This document shows positions 27,893 through 40,119 of a stretch of 64,000 nucleotides of DNA, piece by piece. Source of the DNA: Trachythela sp. YZ-2020 (Eukaryota; Cnidaria; Anthozoa; Malacalcyonacea; Clavulariidae); assembly GCA_016169945.1 (NCBI GenBank), contig JADLSH010000377.1, positions 496,001 to 560,000 of the forward strand, in the 5' to 3' direction. Position 1 is the first letter of the stretch; the number at the start of each line of letters is the position of its first letter. The notes under the pieces were generated by a model. That model was not told the DNA's origin, made no database searches, and worked only from the letters and a program-made list of their open reading frames with translations. Both the position numbers and the translations under genes were made by a program.

Positions 27893-29455
27893 GGACTACC
27901 AGGAGCCTTAGCTCTCTTGATCGTCCCTTGCGACATTTTGATATCCATTACACCAGCAAAGATGTTACCGTTGATGAAGTAAGAGAAGCAGTTAGGAAAG
28001 AAGTGGATGGTCCAGGGAAATGCTTGGGTTACAGGGCCATGCAAAAGAAGCTTAGACAAGAGCACAACCTGAAAGTTCCTCGTGGTTTGGTTTATGTGGT
28101 GATGACTGATGTTGATCCTGATGGATTACAACACGAGCATTCGGTAATGCGAAAAAGAAGAAAAAAGGAAAGTTCTCCACCTTGGGTACTAATTGGATCC
28201 ATTCGTTTGACGGGCATGACAAACTTATGGGATACCAGAATAGCACGTACACTCTGGCTATTTATGGAAGCATTGATACTGTCAGCACAAAGATCTTATG
28301 GCTTAAGATCTGGGTGAGCAATTCCCATCCACAATTGATTGGATATTGGTATTTGCAGCATCTCTATGAGTCCAAAGTTATCTCATCCTTTATGAGGCTT
28401 GTTAAAGGAATAGAGACGGGAACTATTTCAACTATGCATGCTTATCTCCACCAATTCAACGAGGCTGCTACTAACCCAGCCGAGACAGTGATATATGGTC
28501 CAACAACCTCAAATCAGGTACATTCAATTGATATATTATATAGTTAATCATAGATGCAGTACTGTAACTATTTGCTGGTGGCATATATAGTACAATGTTT
28601 ATTATATAACAGCCTGGCTTCGCCTTTCACCGTCATGAAACAAGTGTTGATATTTGATTACAAATTAATGTTATTTTTCTTGCTTAATTTGCAAGATAGA
28701 GCGTTGGTGGAGAGAATTACACGAACGGATGGAAAAATATTTCAAGCTGAGAATCATTACAATGCACATGATGAAACAGATAGGTAATAGTTAATATGCA
28801 TCACATAAAAAATTAACACAAAGAATGAATTATTAAATGCTATTCTATATTTTTATTTTAGATCCCTTTTAGTTTTCCTAATCATTCCTCTGATTCAGAA
28901 GGAATTAGACATATTTAAGGACAGTGTATGGAACAACCACCGAATTCGAATGCTAAAGGAAACAGATCTACTCGATGGTGTACCAAACCATATTTATCAG
29001 TTTCCTAGCAAATATGGCTTGGATGAATGTGGTATGACTTCTACATGAATACATACAATTTCAACTGCCATAATAGCCACCATTACTTTAATTGTAAATT
29101 TGTACCCTGGACTATTCATAGTTGCATTGCTTCGATGCCACATCATAGCATCTACTCTTGCTTTAAAGCTTCAATGCCAATCCATTAATAAATAAATAAC
29201 TGCTATGTGGAATTCAAGCAATGATTTGCTTGTGCTGAAAATATTTGTGAAGCATTTGCATTTGTCTATTTATTTATAAACAACAATCATCTCATTTAAT
29301 ATAGGATTTCAAATTACAGAAAACCAACTGAAACATGTAGCTGAAAAGTCTGGTGTTCTTCAGGTGCCTCGAGATTTTATCTCACACGAATTTAGGCCAC
29401 AATGCTCAGCTATAATCCCATACCCTGATCAAGTTGAACAGGAGACACTATATAT
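26927..29455 (+). pseudogene. Integrase-core (rve-like) transposase of the 5.77-kb element
   Basis: Exons about 26927-27054 (Cys-rich CPREICTECFETLVSNIL), 27320-27412, 27785-28517, 28696-28783, 28862-29031 and 29305-29454, joined by GT-AG signals. Typical motifs: GYRAMQKKLRQEHNLKVPRG, NWIHSFDGHDKLMGYQNST with the first Asp, STSNQ|IERWW with the catalytic Glu, LIIPLIQKELDIF, and NHIYQFPSKYGLDECG. The second catalytic Asp, normally RVDKG, is Val here (RLVKG). Frameshifts occur near 27910, 28185 and 28730. The family is the integrase-core transposase widespread in cnidarians and fish. It converges on the alpha-kinase-like ORF. Confidence 0.8.
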
Positions 29456-29616
29456 GTACTCATTAAAATTTTTATGTTCCCAATAATTTTAATGTCATAA
29501 TTTGCTTAGTCCCACCAATGTACAGTACATTTTGCATTGGTGACCAAGTGTGAATGTTCAATTGCAACAGCGCAGAAAAGGATTTTGTCACAATAAAACA
29601 AATTAGAAGATGCTAC

Positions 29617-30413
29617 CTCAGGGTCGAATTCACCATCTATGAACTTTTCCAAGGTTACAAAATAATCACCAATTTTTCCAAGATGTATCTCATTAAAACG
29701 AAATCTTTCCCCAAATATATCCTTGTTTCTGTCATCTACAACCATCTTATCTAGACGAGCAGCGATGTTTCTGGTTAGGTGGTGCATATCTGCACTACTT
29801 TCTTTATATGTGATTCAACTGTCTCATTCATCTTTTGAAGAGTGGAAAAAGTGTCTGGTAGATATTTCTTAACAACCCACTTGCCTGAAAACTTGGGGGC
29901 GCTTCAGGATGCTTCATACGATTCGCGAAATCCTCCAGTTGCAGATAGATCTTTAGCAATAGTAAAATCCACACGCTCACAGGAGGGCCAGGTCAATTCT
30001 TTCATATTAAAAGAGAAAACTTCCATTGCTGTGGAAGTTTCCTTAATAGGCTTTCCGAGCTTTAACATGGTGAATATGGAAATACTTTTGGGGTATTGCA
30101 CCGCGGGTCGTTTTTGGCTAGAGCCAGTAGACGTTGTGGCAATTGGTTGAGAATTCAAGGAGAAGTCAGACCTCATCTTTTTAAATTTTCGCTCACCAGT
30201 CAGTCCGCCGAGTCCAGTCTCCGTGACCGTGTTTTCGTTATCTGCATCAACCTTCAAGGGTTCGATAAACCTTACGTGGATAACTTTAGTGTCTGGTAAT
30301 TGATCAATTGCCCTGCACGAAGGCCCTTGATCCCCTGCTAAAACATCACAAACTTTGGAATCGCCAATAGATGCGCCAAAATGATTACAACAAACTGCCT
30401 TGATGTTTGCCAT
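29617..30413 (-). pseudogene. Alpha-kinase-like ORF carried by the 5.77-kb transposon
   Basis: Starts at ATG 30413 (MANIKAVCCNHFG). The last third resembles the N-lobe of alpha-kinases (eEF2K/MHCK type): FTIAKDLSATGGFRESYEAS, then KWVVKKYLPDTFSTLQKMN with the ATP-binding Lys, then FRFNEIHLGKIGDYFVTLEK and FIDGEF. A stop follows the YEAS codons and a two-base insertion lies before the MHHLTRN stretch. The open frame leaves the family pattern after FIDGEFDPE at a GAG|GTAGC donor, so the C-lobe is missing or in unseen exons. Assignment rests on motif order only. Confidence 0.6.
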
Positions 30414-30816
30414 TGTTATTTCATCATATAAAAATTGCACAAATTATCTTCGTCCTATACGCGAATATTTTTGGGTTTCCCAAAACAGAACTACTTAATC
30501 GTTGAATAATTAGCTCTCCTGAAGAAGGTGTACTCTTATTTGACCTTTTTTTTCCTTTACGATCTCTGAAAATCCTTTTTTTTTTATAAATTTTCCTTGC
30601 CAAAGCCAAAGGCCGAAAAATATAATGAGATTGAATGACAACGACAGGCCTTTGAAGTTTTTACTTACTATCAATTTTAAAGTAAAATATTTTTACTTTG
30701 ATTTCAATTCGTTTTCATTTTTCTTGTATTTTCATTTCATTTTACTTTGATTTCATAATGATTTTTTAATTAAAAATGAATTTTTTGAATGACAACGATA
30801 GACCACCATACACTAC

Positions 30817-31961
30817 TAACTACTTCCAGAGATCTTTCATGAATGTTAATTGCGTCGAACTTTGCCTCGGTCTTACTAATTATTATCCTCAGCTCTTTAC
30901 ATTTTTCCTGGTTTAGCTGGAATTTAGCTAATGTTCGATTTGTTAGCAGGGGCGGATCCAGGGGATGTCAAACGTGGCTCAAGCACGGATCTAATAGTAG
31001 ACTGGATATAGTTTTCTACAGGTAGCAAAAGTGAAGTCACATTATATATGCGAAAATCATTTCCGGTGATCACGGACTCATACCAATTTGTATGGGAATA
31101 TATGGCGGACAACGTGAACGAACGTGAATTTTCGAAAATTTAAGACCCTTCACGATCTTGTACTAACCTCATCGCTCTACCATGGATAAAAGATGTTATG
31201 TTAATGCTTTTAGAACTAAAATTATCAATATTGCTCTAAAATATCGGCATTTGTGTTCGTTCAAAGTTGTCCTTGGGGAAAAATATTATATCGCCAGGAT
31301 CATATGATAAGACAATTTCTAGTTTACTTTCCAAATATGGAGGCAGAATAAGATCTACCATACTCAAAAATACCTTGAAAGGAAAGTAAGTAATTTTGTT
31401 TTATCATATATGTTTAGTCTTGATCAACAAGAGGTTTTCAATTCCCCCAAATGACCAAGACTTTACAAATATACTTTTCAGTCTGAAAAGATATTTGTAC
31501 ATGTTTAATAGTACTTTTTTTCATTTATTATACTATAAAACTGGAAGCCTGCCCAAATATAGCCTTTTGTGGAGTGAATCTACTTTTATAATGCAGCCGA
31601 ATTTTGAACATCTTAAATGCAGAGTGTGTTGTTCATTGCTTAAAAATGTTGATTATCTAAACATTTGTTATTGTAAAAATAACTAATTTTCCAGTTATTT
31701 CCACCAACTCTCAGCATATGCCTGTGGTTTCCAAAAGAAATACTACTGTTTAATGCCCCATTTATACACTTGAGCCTTGTTCTCAAGGGACTGTTTCTCC
31801 AATAATTGGCCAAGGCTGGCATAGAATATGCATTCTCAAGGCGCATTCCATTTATGAATCCAGATTTTGATTTTATGGATGCAGATTACTCAGATTTTTA
31901 ATACAAATGGAACGCAATCGGGTAAAAAGTTTTATTTATCGCTGGTCCTCTCGCAAAATGT
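30817..31961. other. Region between transposon and Harbinger fragment
   Basis: Includes a GCAGGGGCGGATCCAGGGG repeat motif near 30945 and AT-rich sequence. No gene supported. Confidence 0.5.
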
Positions 31962-32581
31962 TTGGTACTTCATCTATGCTTATTATTTTGTCGCGATACG
32001 CAGACACAGGCGGCCAGACGAGGTTTTAGGAGGTCGCCTTTGTTATTTTTCTCCGTATTGGAAGAACTTATTGAGTCAGATTTTAGTAGCACTAATGAAA
32101 AAATGTTGCCGATAGTTTCAAAGTTTTTTCCAAGTGCAGAAAGACAACCAGCAGTAAGAATCCACGAGTATGCAGAGTGTATTGTACCCAGTGAGCTCTA
32201 TATATATGTATCTGGAGTGAGAACTTATGTCCAAAAAGTGAAGCCAAAGATGGCGGAAATTGACGTCCAGTGCCAATCCCTTTTTATTGTTTTCGACCGC
32301 GCGGTTTGCACAAGCCGGCAAGGAGTGTGCCGAAATTTTGTGTTTTTACTCCGATGTAAACAATAACATCATGATTTTATGAACTAATAACTTGATTAGC
32401 GATGCGATCTGTTAGTATAAACTGGAATTAGCTAGAAAAATGGTATGAAAACTGTTTATGACCTTCATGAGTTTGGACGTCAATTGCCGCCATCTTTGGC
32501 TTCACTTGGCCTATTGGCCGAACATTAGAAGTTCTTACTCCAGATATATATAGAGCTCACTGATTGTACCCAGTTACTCTG
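31962..32581 (+). pseudogene. Harbinger transposase, 5' fragment (interrupted)
   Basis: Open frame including LLFFSVLEELIESDFSSTN and RQPAVRIHEYAECIVPS. With the hAT MITE (32189-32562) and one copy of its target duplication set aside, the frame runs on through CCCAGTTACTCTGACTAT to the edge of the tyrosine-recombinase element. It resumes on the far side at 44651. The pattern (acidic N-terminus, then the FR-HFRLSR segment) fits PIF/Harbinger transposases. Confidence 0.7.
32189..32562. mobile_element. hAT-type MITE in the Harbinger ORF
   Basis: Ends CAGTGAGCTCTATATATA and TATATATAGAGCTCACTG, with inverted arms of about 85-100 bp. The 8-bp duplication ATTGTACC at 32181-32188 and 32563-32570 is exact. 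Confidence 0.93.
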
Positions 32582-32673
32582 ACTATTTACAGCGGGCTCA
32601 ACTAGCGCGCCTATAAACATGATCAGCAGGAATAAATTACCACCACTTTGATCGAGTCAGCGCTGCAAGCACA

Positions 32674-35600
32674 ATGTCTGATCACGAAGGTACAGAAGCA
32701 ACTCCAGCAGAGCAAGTTCCTCGTTTTGCCGGCTCTACATCTGCTGCACCACCAACGTCAAACGATCCAGCTGTTGAACCACGTTTAGAGGTATAATATG
32801 GGATCGTATATGTTTTATTTAAGTAGAAGCTTTTATTGCTCTGCATGCATGGTCGCCCAAACTAGTAAAGTCGCCCGTCTTAATCCTGCGCTAGCATCAC
32901 TTAAGTTTAGCTAAAAATCGTAAGTTCCTTCCCCTTGCCTTACATTCTTGGCTTTATACCGTTATCTATATTATTTCGCATGCTGCTTCCTGGACAAAAT
33001 CCATATTCGCAGCACTATACCGCCTTATTATATCAATATTTTGCATATCCGTTTCGGGCCATTAGTCTGTTTCCCCCGTTTGCGTTACCTTTGTTGCTGC
33101 ATGTAGTTTGTTTGCCGCCTAACTTTCCCTTCCTCTACCCCATTCTCGGTTTGTTTTATCTCGCGGGGAGGCGAAGGGTACTCCCTCGGCGCTTGGCTCC
33201 GTCTACAAATCACAACTTTGCTCTGTCTACTACATTTTATAATATTTGTAATCTGCCATGCATGCCTATGTTGATCGTTGTTGCTGTAAATTTTCTTCAC
33301 CTATTAAATTTATGTACTCGCCCACGCTCGCCATGCACTCATGCCTTAGGCTTGCATGTACACTTCATTATCCTGTTAATAGCTTTTGATTGCACAATCG
33401 GACATTTACTTTGTTTTGCGATACTCCCGATAATTTCGTTTTAGGTTTTGCCCGCAGATAGTTCTCATGCGTGGCGTATGAGCCGTTGTATTTGACATCA
33501 GATAATTTCAACCTGCGGTGTATAAACTAATTCTCCCTTGCGATAGGTTTAACGTTGTAGCGCACAAACATATGTTTGCCATGAGATCATTTCAACATGT
33601 GGCGTATATACACCTTACCTTGGGGTAATTTTAACATTAGGTATCTCCCCTTGTGATAGCGTTAATGTTGTGGCGTATATCAATACTTACCATAACATAA
33701 TTTTAATATGTGGCATAGGAAGTATTTGGCCACGCGCTCAGTTCAACATGTGACGTTTGAGTTTTGCTATGAGACAATTTCAATATGTGGCGTAGATAGT
33801 ATTTTGCCATGAGATAATATCAACATGTGGCGTTTCAGTTTGCCATGAGATAATTTCAATATGTGGCATACATAGTATTTTGCCATGAGATAATATCACC
33901 ATTTGGCGTTTCAGTTTTGCCATGAGATAATTTCAATTTGTGGCATAGATAGTATTTTGCCATGAGATAATATCAACATGTGGCGTTTGAGTTTTGCCAT
34001 GAGATAATGTCAATATGTGGCGTAGAAAGTATTTTGCCATGAGATCATTTCAACATGTGGCGTTAGAGTTTTGCCATGAGATAATTTCAATATGTGGCGT
34101 AGAATATATTTTGCCATGAGATCATATCAACATGTGGCGTTTGAGTTTTGGCATGTGATAACTTTAATATGTAGCGTAGATAGTATTTTGCCATGAGATC
34201 ATCTCAACATGTGACCTTTCAGTTTTGTCATGAGATAATTTCAATATGTGGCGTCGAATGTATTTTGCCATGAGATCATATCAACATGTGGCGTATAACA
34301 ATTTTCCTTTCCGATACTTTTAACATTGTGGAATATATAAATGTTCGGTATGAGATCATTTCAGTATGTGCTCTAGGAAGTATTTGTGTAGACATATATG
34401 TATAGATATGTGTGTGTATATGTCTGTATATACCTATAAATAAATTAATAAATAAGTAAATAAATAAATAAATAGATAAGTAAATAATGAACTTTTCCCC
34501 TTGAGATAATTTCCAATGGGGGTACATCCATGCTTGCCTTGATCATTTCAACAGGTTGCGTAGGAAGTATTTTGTCATGGGATAGTTTCAACACGCGGCG
34601 TATAAGATATTTTCAATGAGATACTTCAATGAGATATTTTCAATGAGATATATAATTTCCTCTGTGGCGTTATAGACATTTTGCCATGCGATATTCAATA
34701 GGTAACATATTTTGGCATATACGATTTTGTCTGCAATATCTATAGTGTCGTGATTTTGCCATGGAAGAATTTTACCTGTGATGTATGTGCTCGTGGATAT
34801 CCCAACAGGATATCCCAACATATCCCAACATATAATATTATATAATATGGTTGAGTAGCTAATTTTACTTGTTCCCTATAACGTTGGTGTTTCTTCACTT
34901 TTCCAATTCTTCTTTTCGTATAATTTCTACTCAATCTTTTAACGGGGTGTTAGCTTTGAAAAGGGAGTCTAATTCCCTAGTCGGATTACTGACGCTTCAT
35001 TGCTTTCATTCCCGGGGCTTCCATTTCTTCCTCTTTCGTTATTTGCATTCCTGCTGTGCTTATTCAATCTATGAGTTTGGAGGCTTCGGGAATGTAAGCT
35101 TTCATGAATTCCCATGTCTCGGTTAGTCTGCCCATCCCAGATGTTATCGTCTGAGATTATAAATGTCAACTGTATATATCGATATCTTTCGTGTATAGAA
35201 AAAATCGTTTGATCAGTTGGCTATGAGAATTAGCCTTTTGGAGAGTCAACAGAAACCGGATATTTCTGCCCGAATAAAATCATTGACTTCGTATGGAATT
35301 AGGAAATTGGTGGATTTTGATCAATACACCGCCATCTCTATGGCTGAAATCCTAGCTAACGAAGCCAAACAAGAAAATCATGAAAAGGCAGCTTTCTTTA
35401 AAGTTGCTCTCCTCGCGTTGAGAGATAGAATCGATGCTCCTAAGACGCAGTTTCACGCGTATTTTATGGCGCTGTTCTCTGATGATGATTATACCAAAGT
35501 TCTGGACTGTATCTCCAAAGTCGATAAGTCCTTTAAAGCACCCAAATCATTCATGGTCAACAACTCTAGGAATTCCACACCGCCTACTCCCCGCCGTCCT

Positions 35601-35741
35601 CCCAATCCCCCTGCAACCTGTTTTTTCTGTGGTCTACCCGGTCATATTGCCGCTCGCTGCTTCAGAAGACTTAACCGCACTCGACCTCACCCATACCCTA
35701 CTACCAAACCGCCTCGCCGTGATGATTCTCCAAAACAATGA
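32674..35741 (+). CDS. Gag-like protein of the YR retrotransposon (two exons)
   Basis: Exon 1, 32674-32790, begins MSDHEGTEATPAEQ and ends in phase 0 at GAG|GTATAA. Exon 2 starts at 35217 after GATCAG, also phase 0. It is rich in charged helices, then Pro-rich, then a CCHC zinc knuckle CFFCGLPGHIAARC (CX2CX4HX4C) and a basic tail before the stop. It probably binds element RNA and forms particles. The 2.4-kb intron is unusual for a gag gene and contains a minisatellite. Confidence 0.7.
33480..34330. repeat. Minisatellite of about 76 bp (two half-units) in the gag intron
   Basis: About ten or more repeats alternating TTTTGCCATGAGATAATTTC/AATATGTGGCGTAGA and GCCATGAGATAATATCAAC/ATGTGGCGTTTGAG half-units of 36-40 bp. 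Copies diverge towards both ends and reappear weakly to about 34700. Confidence 0.9.
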
Positions 35742-37204
35742 CAGAACGAACGTATAATTACTAGATATTGTCTTAATAAATATAGTAAATTGTAACATTG
35801 TGTCACAGAAATACATATTTTCACATCTCCTTAAATAACGTTGTTCTGTCTTGTCTCCTTTTGCTCACATGTTTCATTCATTATGTTTTAGCCTCTCCCA
35901 AAACGTCATAAATTGGAATACATTGTCACTCCTGGTTTCGATCCCATGCGATCCGCGCCCATTAAACATCACGGTTGGGTTGCTCATGACTTCACTGCTC
36001 CAGAGCCTTCGACCTCGAACGCTAACGAACACATATCTGACACTTTTCTCCACGACGTTCTCTCCGGCCAACGATTAGCCGATGCCACAATGCTGGTCTT
36101 TCGCAATCCCGACAACTTCATTGCTGGACAGTTGCATGCCCATCTTGACATGTGGGAGAAGACCGCTTCAATTGCTCCATACGAACTTTCTCCCGTTGTC
36201 CTGGATTGGATTAAAAACAAGGTGAACATAGACCATTTTTTCCGACCGTTTAAAGGACAATTTAAAGGGAGACCTTCGATTCTGATCTACCCTTCGCGGA
36301 CCTTCTACAACCATCTGTCGGGGAAAGTGTTCGCACAGTATATTTCTGATACTATCCTCAAAAGGTTGGCTTCGAGCGCGATTTCCGTCTGGGGCAAGGT
36401 TGCCGAAGTCCCTCCTCATCTAATTATGCCCCTCACAGTGGAACCCTCCAAACCTCGCTTATGCAATGACAATCGCTTTCTAAACCTCTGGATTAAGGAC
36501 ACCCCTTTCAAGCTTGACACCCTTCCCTCCCTGGTGCACTATGTTTCCAAGTCGTGTTATCAAACTATTTGCGACGACAAATCAGGGTATGACCATATCC
36601 TTGTTTCGCCAGATAGCAGAAAGTATTTTGGCTTCCAGTGGGGAGGGTGGTATTTCACATCCAATACCATCCCATTTGGTTGGAAATCGTCCGCCTATAT
36701 ATATCACTCCACGGGGCTCCTGGTCGCCAATTATTTCCGCTCCCTATCAATTCCATGCTCCCTCTACATCGATGATCGCCATACGGCCGAGCTTCTAGTA
36801 TCCTCCCGGACTCCCGCTTACAAGGATCTTCCATCACCGGACAGACAATCTTTTTGTAAAGCCTCGTCTGCCATTTTTGTTGTATTATATATACTAGTCT
36901 CTTTGGGGTATTTTATCGGGCTTAGCAAGTCCATCCTCGTTCCCCAACAAGTCGTTCCGTTCCTGGGTCTTGGTGTTATTATTATTATTATTACACACTT
37001 TATTTAAAGACGCTAGCCCCGACAACTATGTAAAAGTTGATTTCCACGGGAGGCGTCAATATAAAAATATTACATAGTAAAAAAAAGGAAGGATATAAAG
37101 AGGACATGCAACTATATACATAAATTATATACATTATCAAAACTGAGAAATGAAGGCTACTGAAGATTACGGTGTGTCCCAGGTAGAGATATGACTTGGT
37201 TATT

Positions 37205-40020
37205 AACATCGAATATTTTGTTTGATACAATTTTTAAACGAGAAAACTGATTGAGCTAGCTTGGCTTCAAGCGGGAGGTCATTCCACATAAAAGCCCCGC
37301 TGTATTTAAAGCTTCTTTTAAGAAATTCTCTTTTTGGCTTTGGAAGGGCCAGATCGGTTTGGGAATTTCTAAGATTATAATTATTTTGTAAAGTATTCCT
37401 ACTTAAGAATGAATCTTTCAGGGTCGGTGCAGCACTATTGCTCAAGACTTTATATACGAATGTAGCCTTAGATAAGTACCATCGTGTTTCCAAATTTTCC
37501 CAGTCAAGAGATCGGAGAACGTCAGCAGATCTAATCTCATAACTGGCGCCAGTTATTATTCTGGCGGCCCGATTTTGGAACTTTTGTAATTTATCTCTCA
37601 GGGTTTTGTTACAGGTGCCCCAAAGAGGAGAGCAGTAATCGAAATAAGGCTGTACGAGGCATTATAAATTGATATCAAGGTGTTTGCAGGAACATAGGGC
37701 TTAATACGCCTCAGAACCCCAATGCCAGCCCCGGCTTTTTTGCAAACCATTTCAATATGGTCGTCCCAACTCAATGTTTCATCAAGTTTAACTCCCAAAC
37801 ACGCGATTGAATGCACTCTAGGAATCAGTTGGTCATTAATCATTACGGGAAGATCATTGTCAATTTTAGCAAGGTTGTGATAGGATCCGACATACATTAA
37901 TTTAGTTTTTGTTGAATGATGTTGCAGTTTGTTTTGACGAGCCATTGACTAACATTGTTTAAGTCATGATTTAAATTAGCATTCAGTTCTGTACAGTCTT
38001 TTGCAGAAGAAAATATCTGTGAATCATCAGCATATAAACAAGGGTTGTCTTCTCAAGACAATCAGGCAAATCATTTATATAAAGTAAGAACAATAGGGGC
38101 CCAATATGGATCCTTGAGGAACCCCACATACAATCCTTTTGGAGCTGACATTTCCCCATTAACAAATGACATCTGTTCCCTGTCAGAAAGATAGGACTCG
38201 AACAGATTTAATTCAATATTTGAAATCCCAAATTGTTCTTTCATTTTGCGCAGTAGAATGTTATGATTAATAGAGTCAAAAGCTTTTCGGATATCAACAA
38301 AAACAACACCATTCAATTCACCATTGTCCATGCTCTCATACCATGCATCACACATCTGAATGAGAGCTGCCAGTAAATTTTTAGGGCGGAACCCAAATTG
38401 ATGTTTAGAGTAGAGAATTGGCGTTCAGAAATTCATATAATTGATTAAAAACGGATCTCTCAAAAATTTTACTAATAATTGGTAAGATTGATATTGGGCG
38501 ATAATTCTCACATTTTTTCTATCTTCTGACTTATAAATGGGTATAACCAAGCCTTCTTCCAATCATCTATGTAGACACCGGATTTGATACAGAGATTAAA
38601 AATCCACGTTAGAGAAGGGCTAATTATTTCAGCTGAGATTTTAAGTACCCTTGCGGGGATAGAATCAAGGCCAGTCGATTTTGATGATTTAAGATTACTT
38701 AACAAAAGAAATACTTCGTATTCACTAATTTCAGACAGGGTAAATAGAGTCTCTGGACTAGTGACGGGACTTTCTGATTCTGACAAGTCCGTGGCGTCGG
38801 GGTCAATTTCAGCAGATAATTTTGGCCCAATGCTCACAAAGAAGTCGTTAAAGGCCTCAGCTATCAGTAAATTATCAGAAACAATAGTATCGCCTATTAT
38901 TAATTGGGGAATGTTGTTTGATTTGTAATTCTTACCCAAAAGGTGATTAATATGGTGCCAACTTTGTTTGAGATCTTTGGTCTGAGCACAAACCTCAAAT
39001 TTGTCGCAAAAATAACTCTTTTTGGATTTATACAATTCAGAGTTAACTTTATTGCGAGTGTCTTTGTATTTCGACCAGTGTAATTGGGAATTAAATTTCA
39101 CTGCTTTCTTTTTGTGAAAATCTCTTGCTCTCATCAGATTTTTTATATTTGGAGTAATCCACGGAAGTGAGTTACCTCGGGTTCTCATGCATCTAAATGG
39201 TGCATGTCGGTCAAGTATTTGCAAGTAAAATGATTTCCATAAATGCCAACAAGAGTTTGGGTTAGCATATTGTGTCACATTTTCCCATGGTATCTGTGAT
39301 AGGTCATTAAGGAAGTCCGTAGCGTTGAAATTTTTAAAGTTACGGACATATCTTACACTTTGTCGAGATTTTGGAGTAAAAAATTTTCTAACGGTAAAAA
39401 TCAAACTGTGATCGGATATACCAAGATGAATAACTCCGGATTTTGTAATATTTTCTTTCTTATTAGTAAAAATCAAATCGATCAAGGTTGCTGACGTTCT
39501 CGTAACCCTTGTGGGTTCGTTAATTAACTGCTCAAATTGGTAGATGCATGAAAGAAATAGCAGCCTACGCGTGTGAGCATCAGGGGGAGACTTACTAACA
39601 TCACAATTTAGATCACCCATAAGTAATAATTCTTTGTTTTCCAAGTCACATCTTCTCAGAAAATTTTCGAAATCATCAAACAAGCGAGTAACTGAGCCAG
39701 GGGGTCTATACCATGTAGATACTAAGAATGGCTTACTGCATGGTCTACTAATTTCAACACATAATATTTCCAGCGAGCATGCCGTTAGTAAGTCATTCCG
39801 TTCGCTAAAGGGAATAGTCTCCCGAATATACATCAATACACCGCCTCCGTAACCGTTGCGATCTTTTCGAATTAGTTGAAAACCGCTAATGTTTATTTCG
39901 TCGTCCGAAACCGACTCGTCAATTTTAGTTTCATTGATAGAAAGGTATCTAAGGAATTATTTAGCATAATTACTCGAAGTTCATCAATGTGCTTAGATAG
40001 GCTATTAATATTTAAGCATG
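37205..40020 (-). pseudogene. LINE ORF2 (APE endonuclease and reverse transcriptase)
   Basis: Endonuclease: KIACLNINSLSKHIDELRV, SINETKID, LLLMGDLNCDVS, TLIDLIFTN and GISDHSLI. RT: LKSSKSTGLDSIPARVLK, VFVDIRKAFDSINHNIL, NDLPDCLEKT and a C-terminal CLGVKLDETLSWDDHIE segment, then MWNDLPLEAKLAQS near 37260. Frameshifts near 39930, 38520, 38400, 38110 and 37960 inactivate it. Confidence 0.85.
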
Positions 40021-40119
40021 CGATTTTTAACCCTTTCAAATTACTTAAGTCATTAAGGGAGAATAGATTATTATTATTAACATCACTACTTATCTCGAAT
40101 GGGTCACACCAAGGTTCAG

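Larger units (their letters stand above)
25041..30810. mobile_element. Full-length 5.77-kb DNA transposon with integrase-core transposase and alpha-kinase-like cargo
   Basis: Ends TATGGTGGCCTATCG and CGATAGACCACCATA. The terminal inverted repeats are about 200 bp (25041-25244 and 30624-30810), each holding two copies of GGCCTATCGTTGTCATTCAA. Flanking CACTAC at 25035-25040 and 30811-30816 is the target duplication. Inside are a decayed transposase on the plus strand, a converging decayed alpha-kinase-like ORF and a large palindrome (25484-27892). Catalytic decay in both ORFs shows this copy is dead. Confidence 0.88.

Noticed and set aside
32935..33444. 169-codon hydrophobic plus-strand frame
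   Set aside because: It lies in the gag intron of the YR element in T-rich sequence, with no domain or start context; hydrophobicity follows from base composition.
38584..38928. 114-codon plus-strand frame
   Set aside because: Antisense shadow of LINE ORF2.
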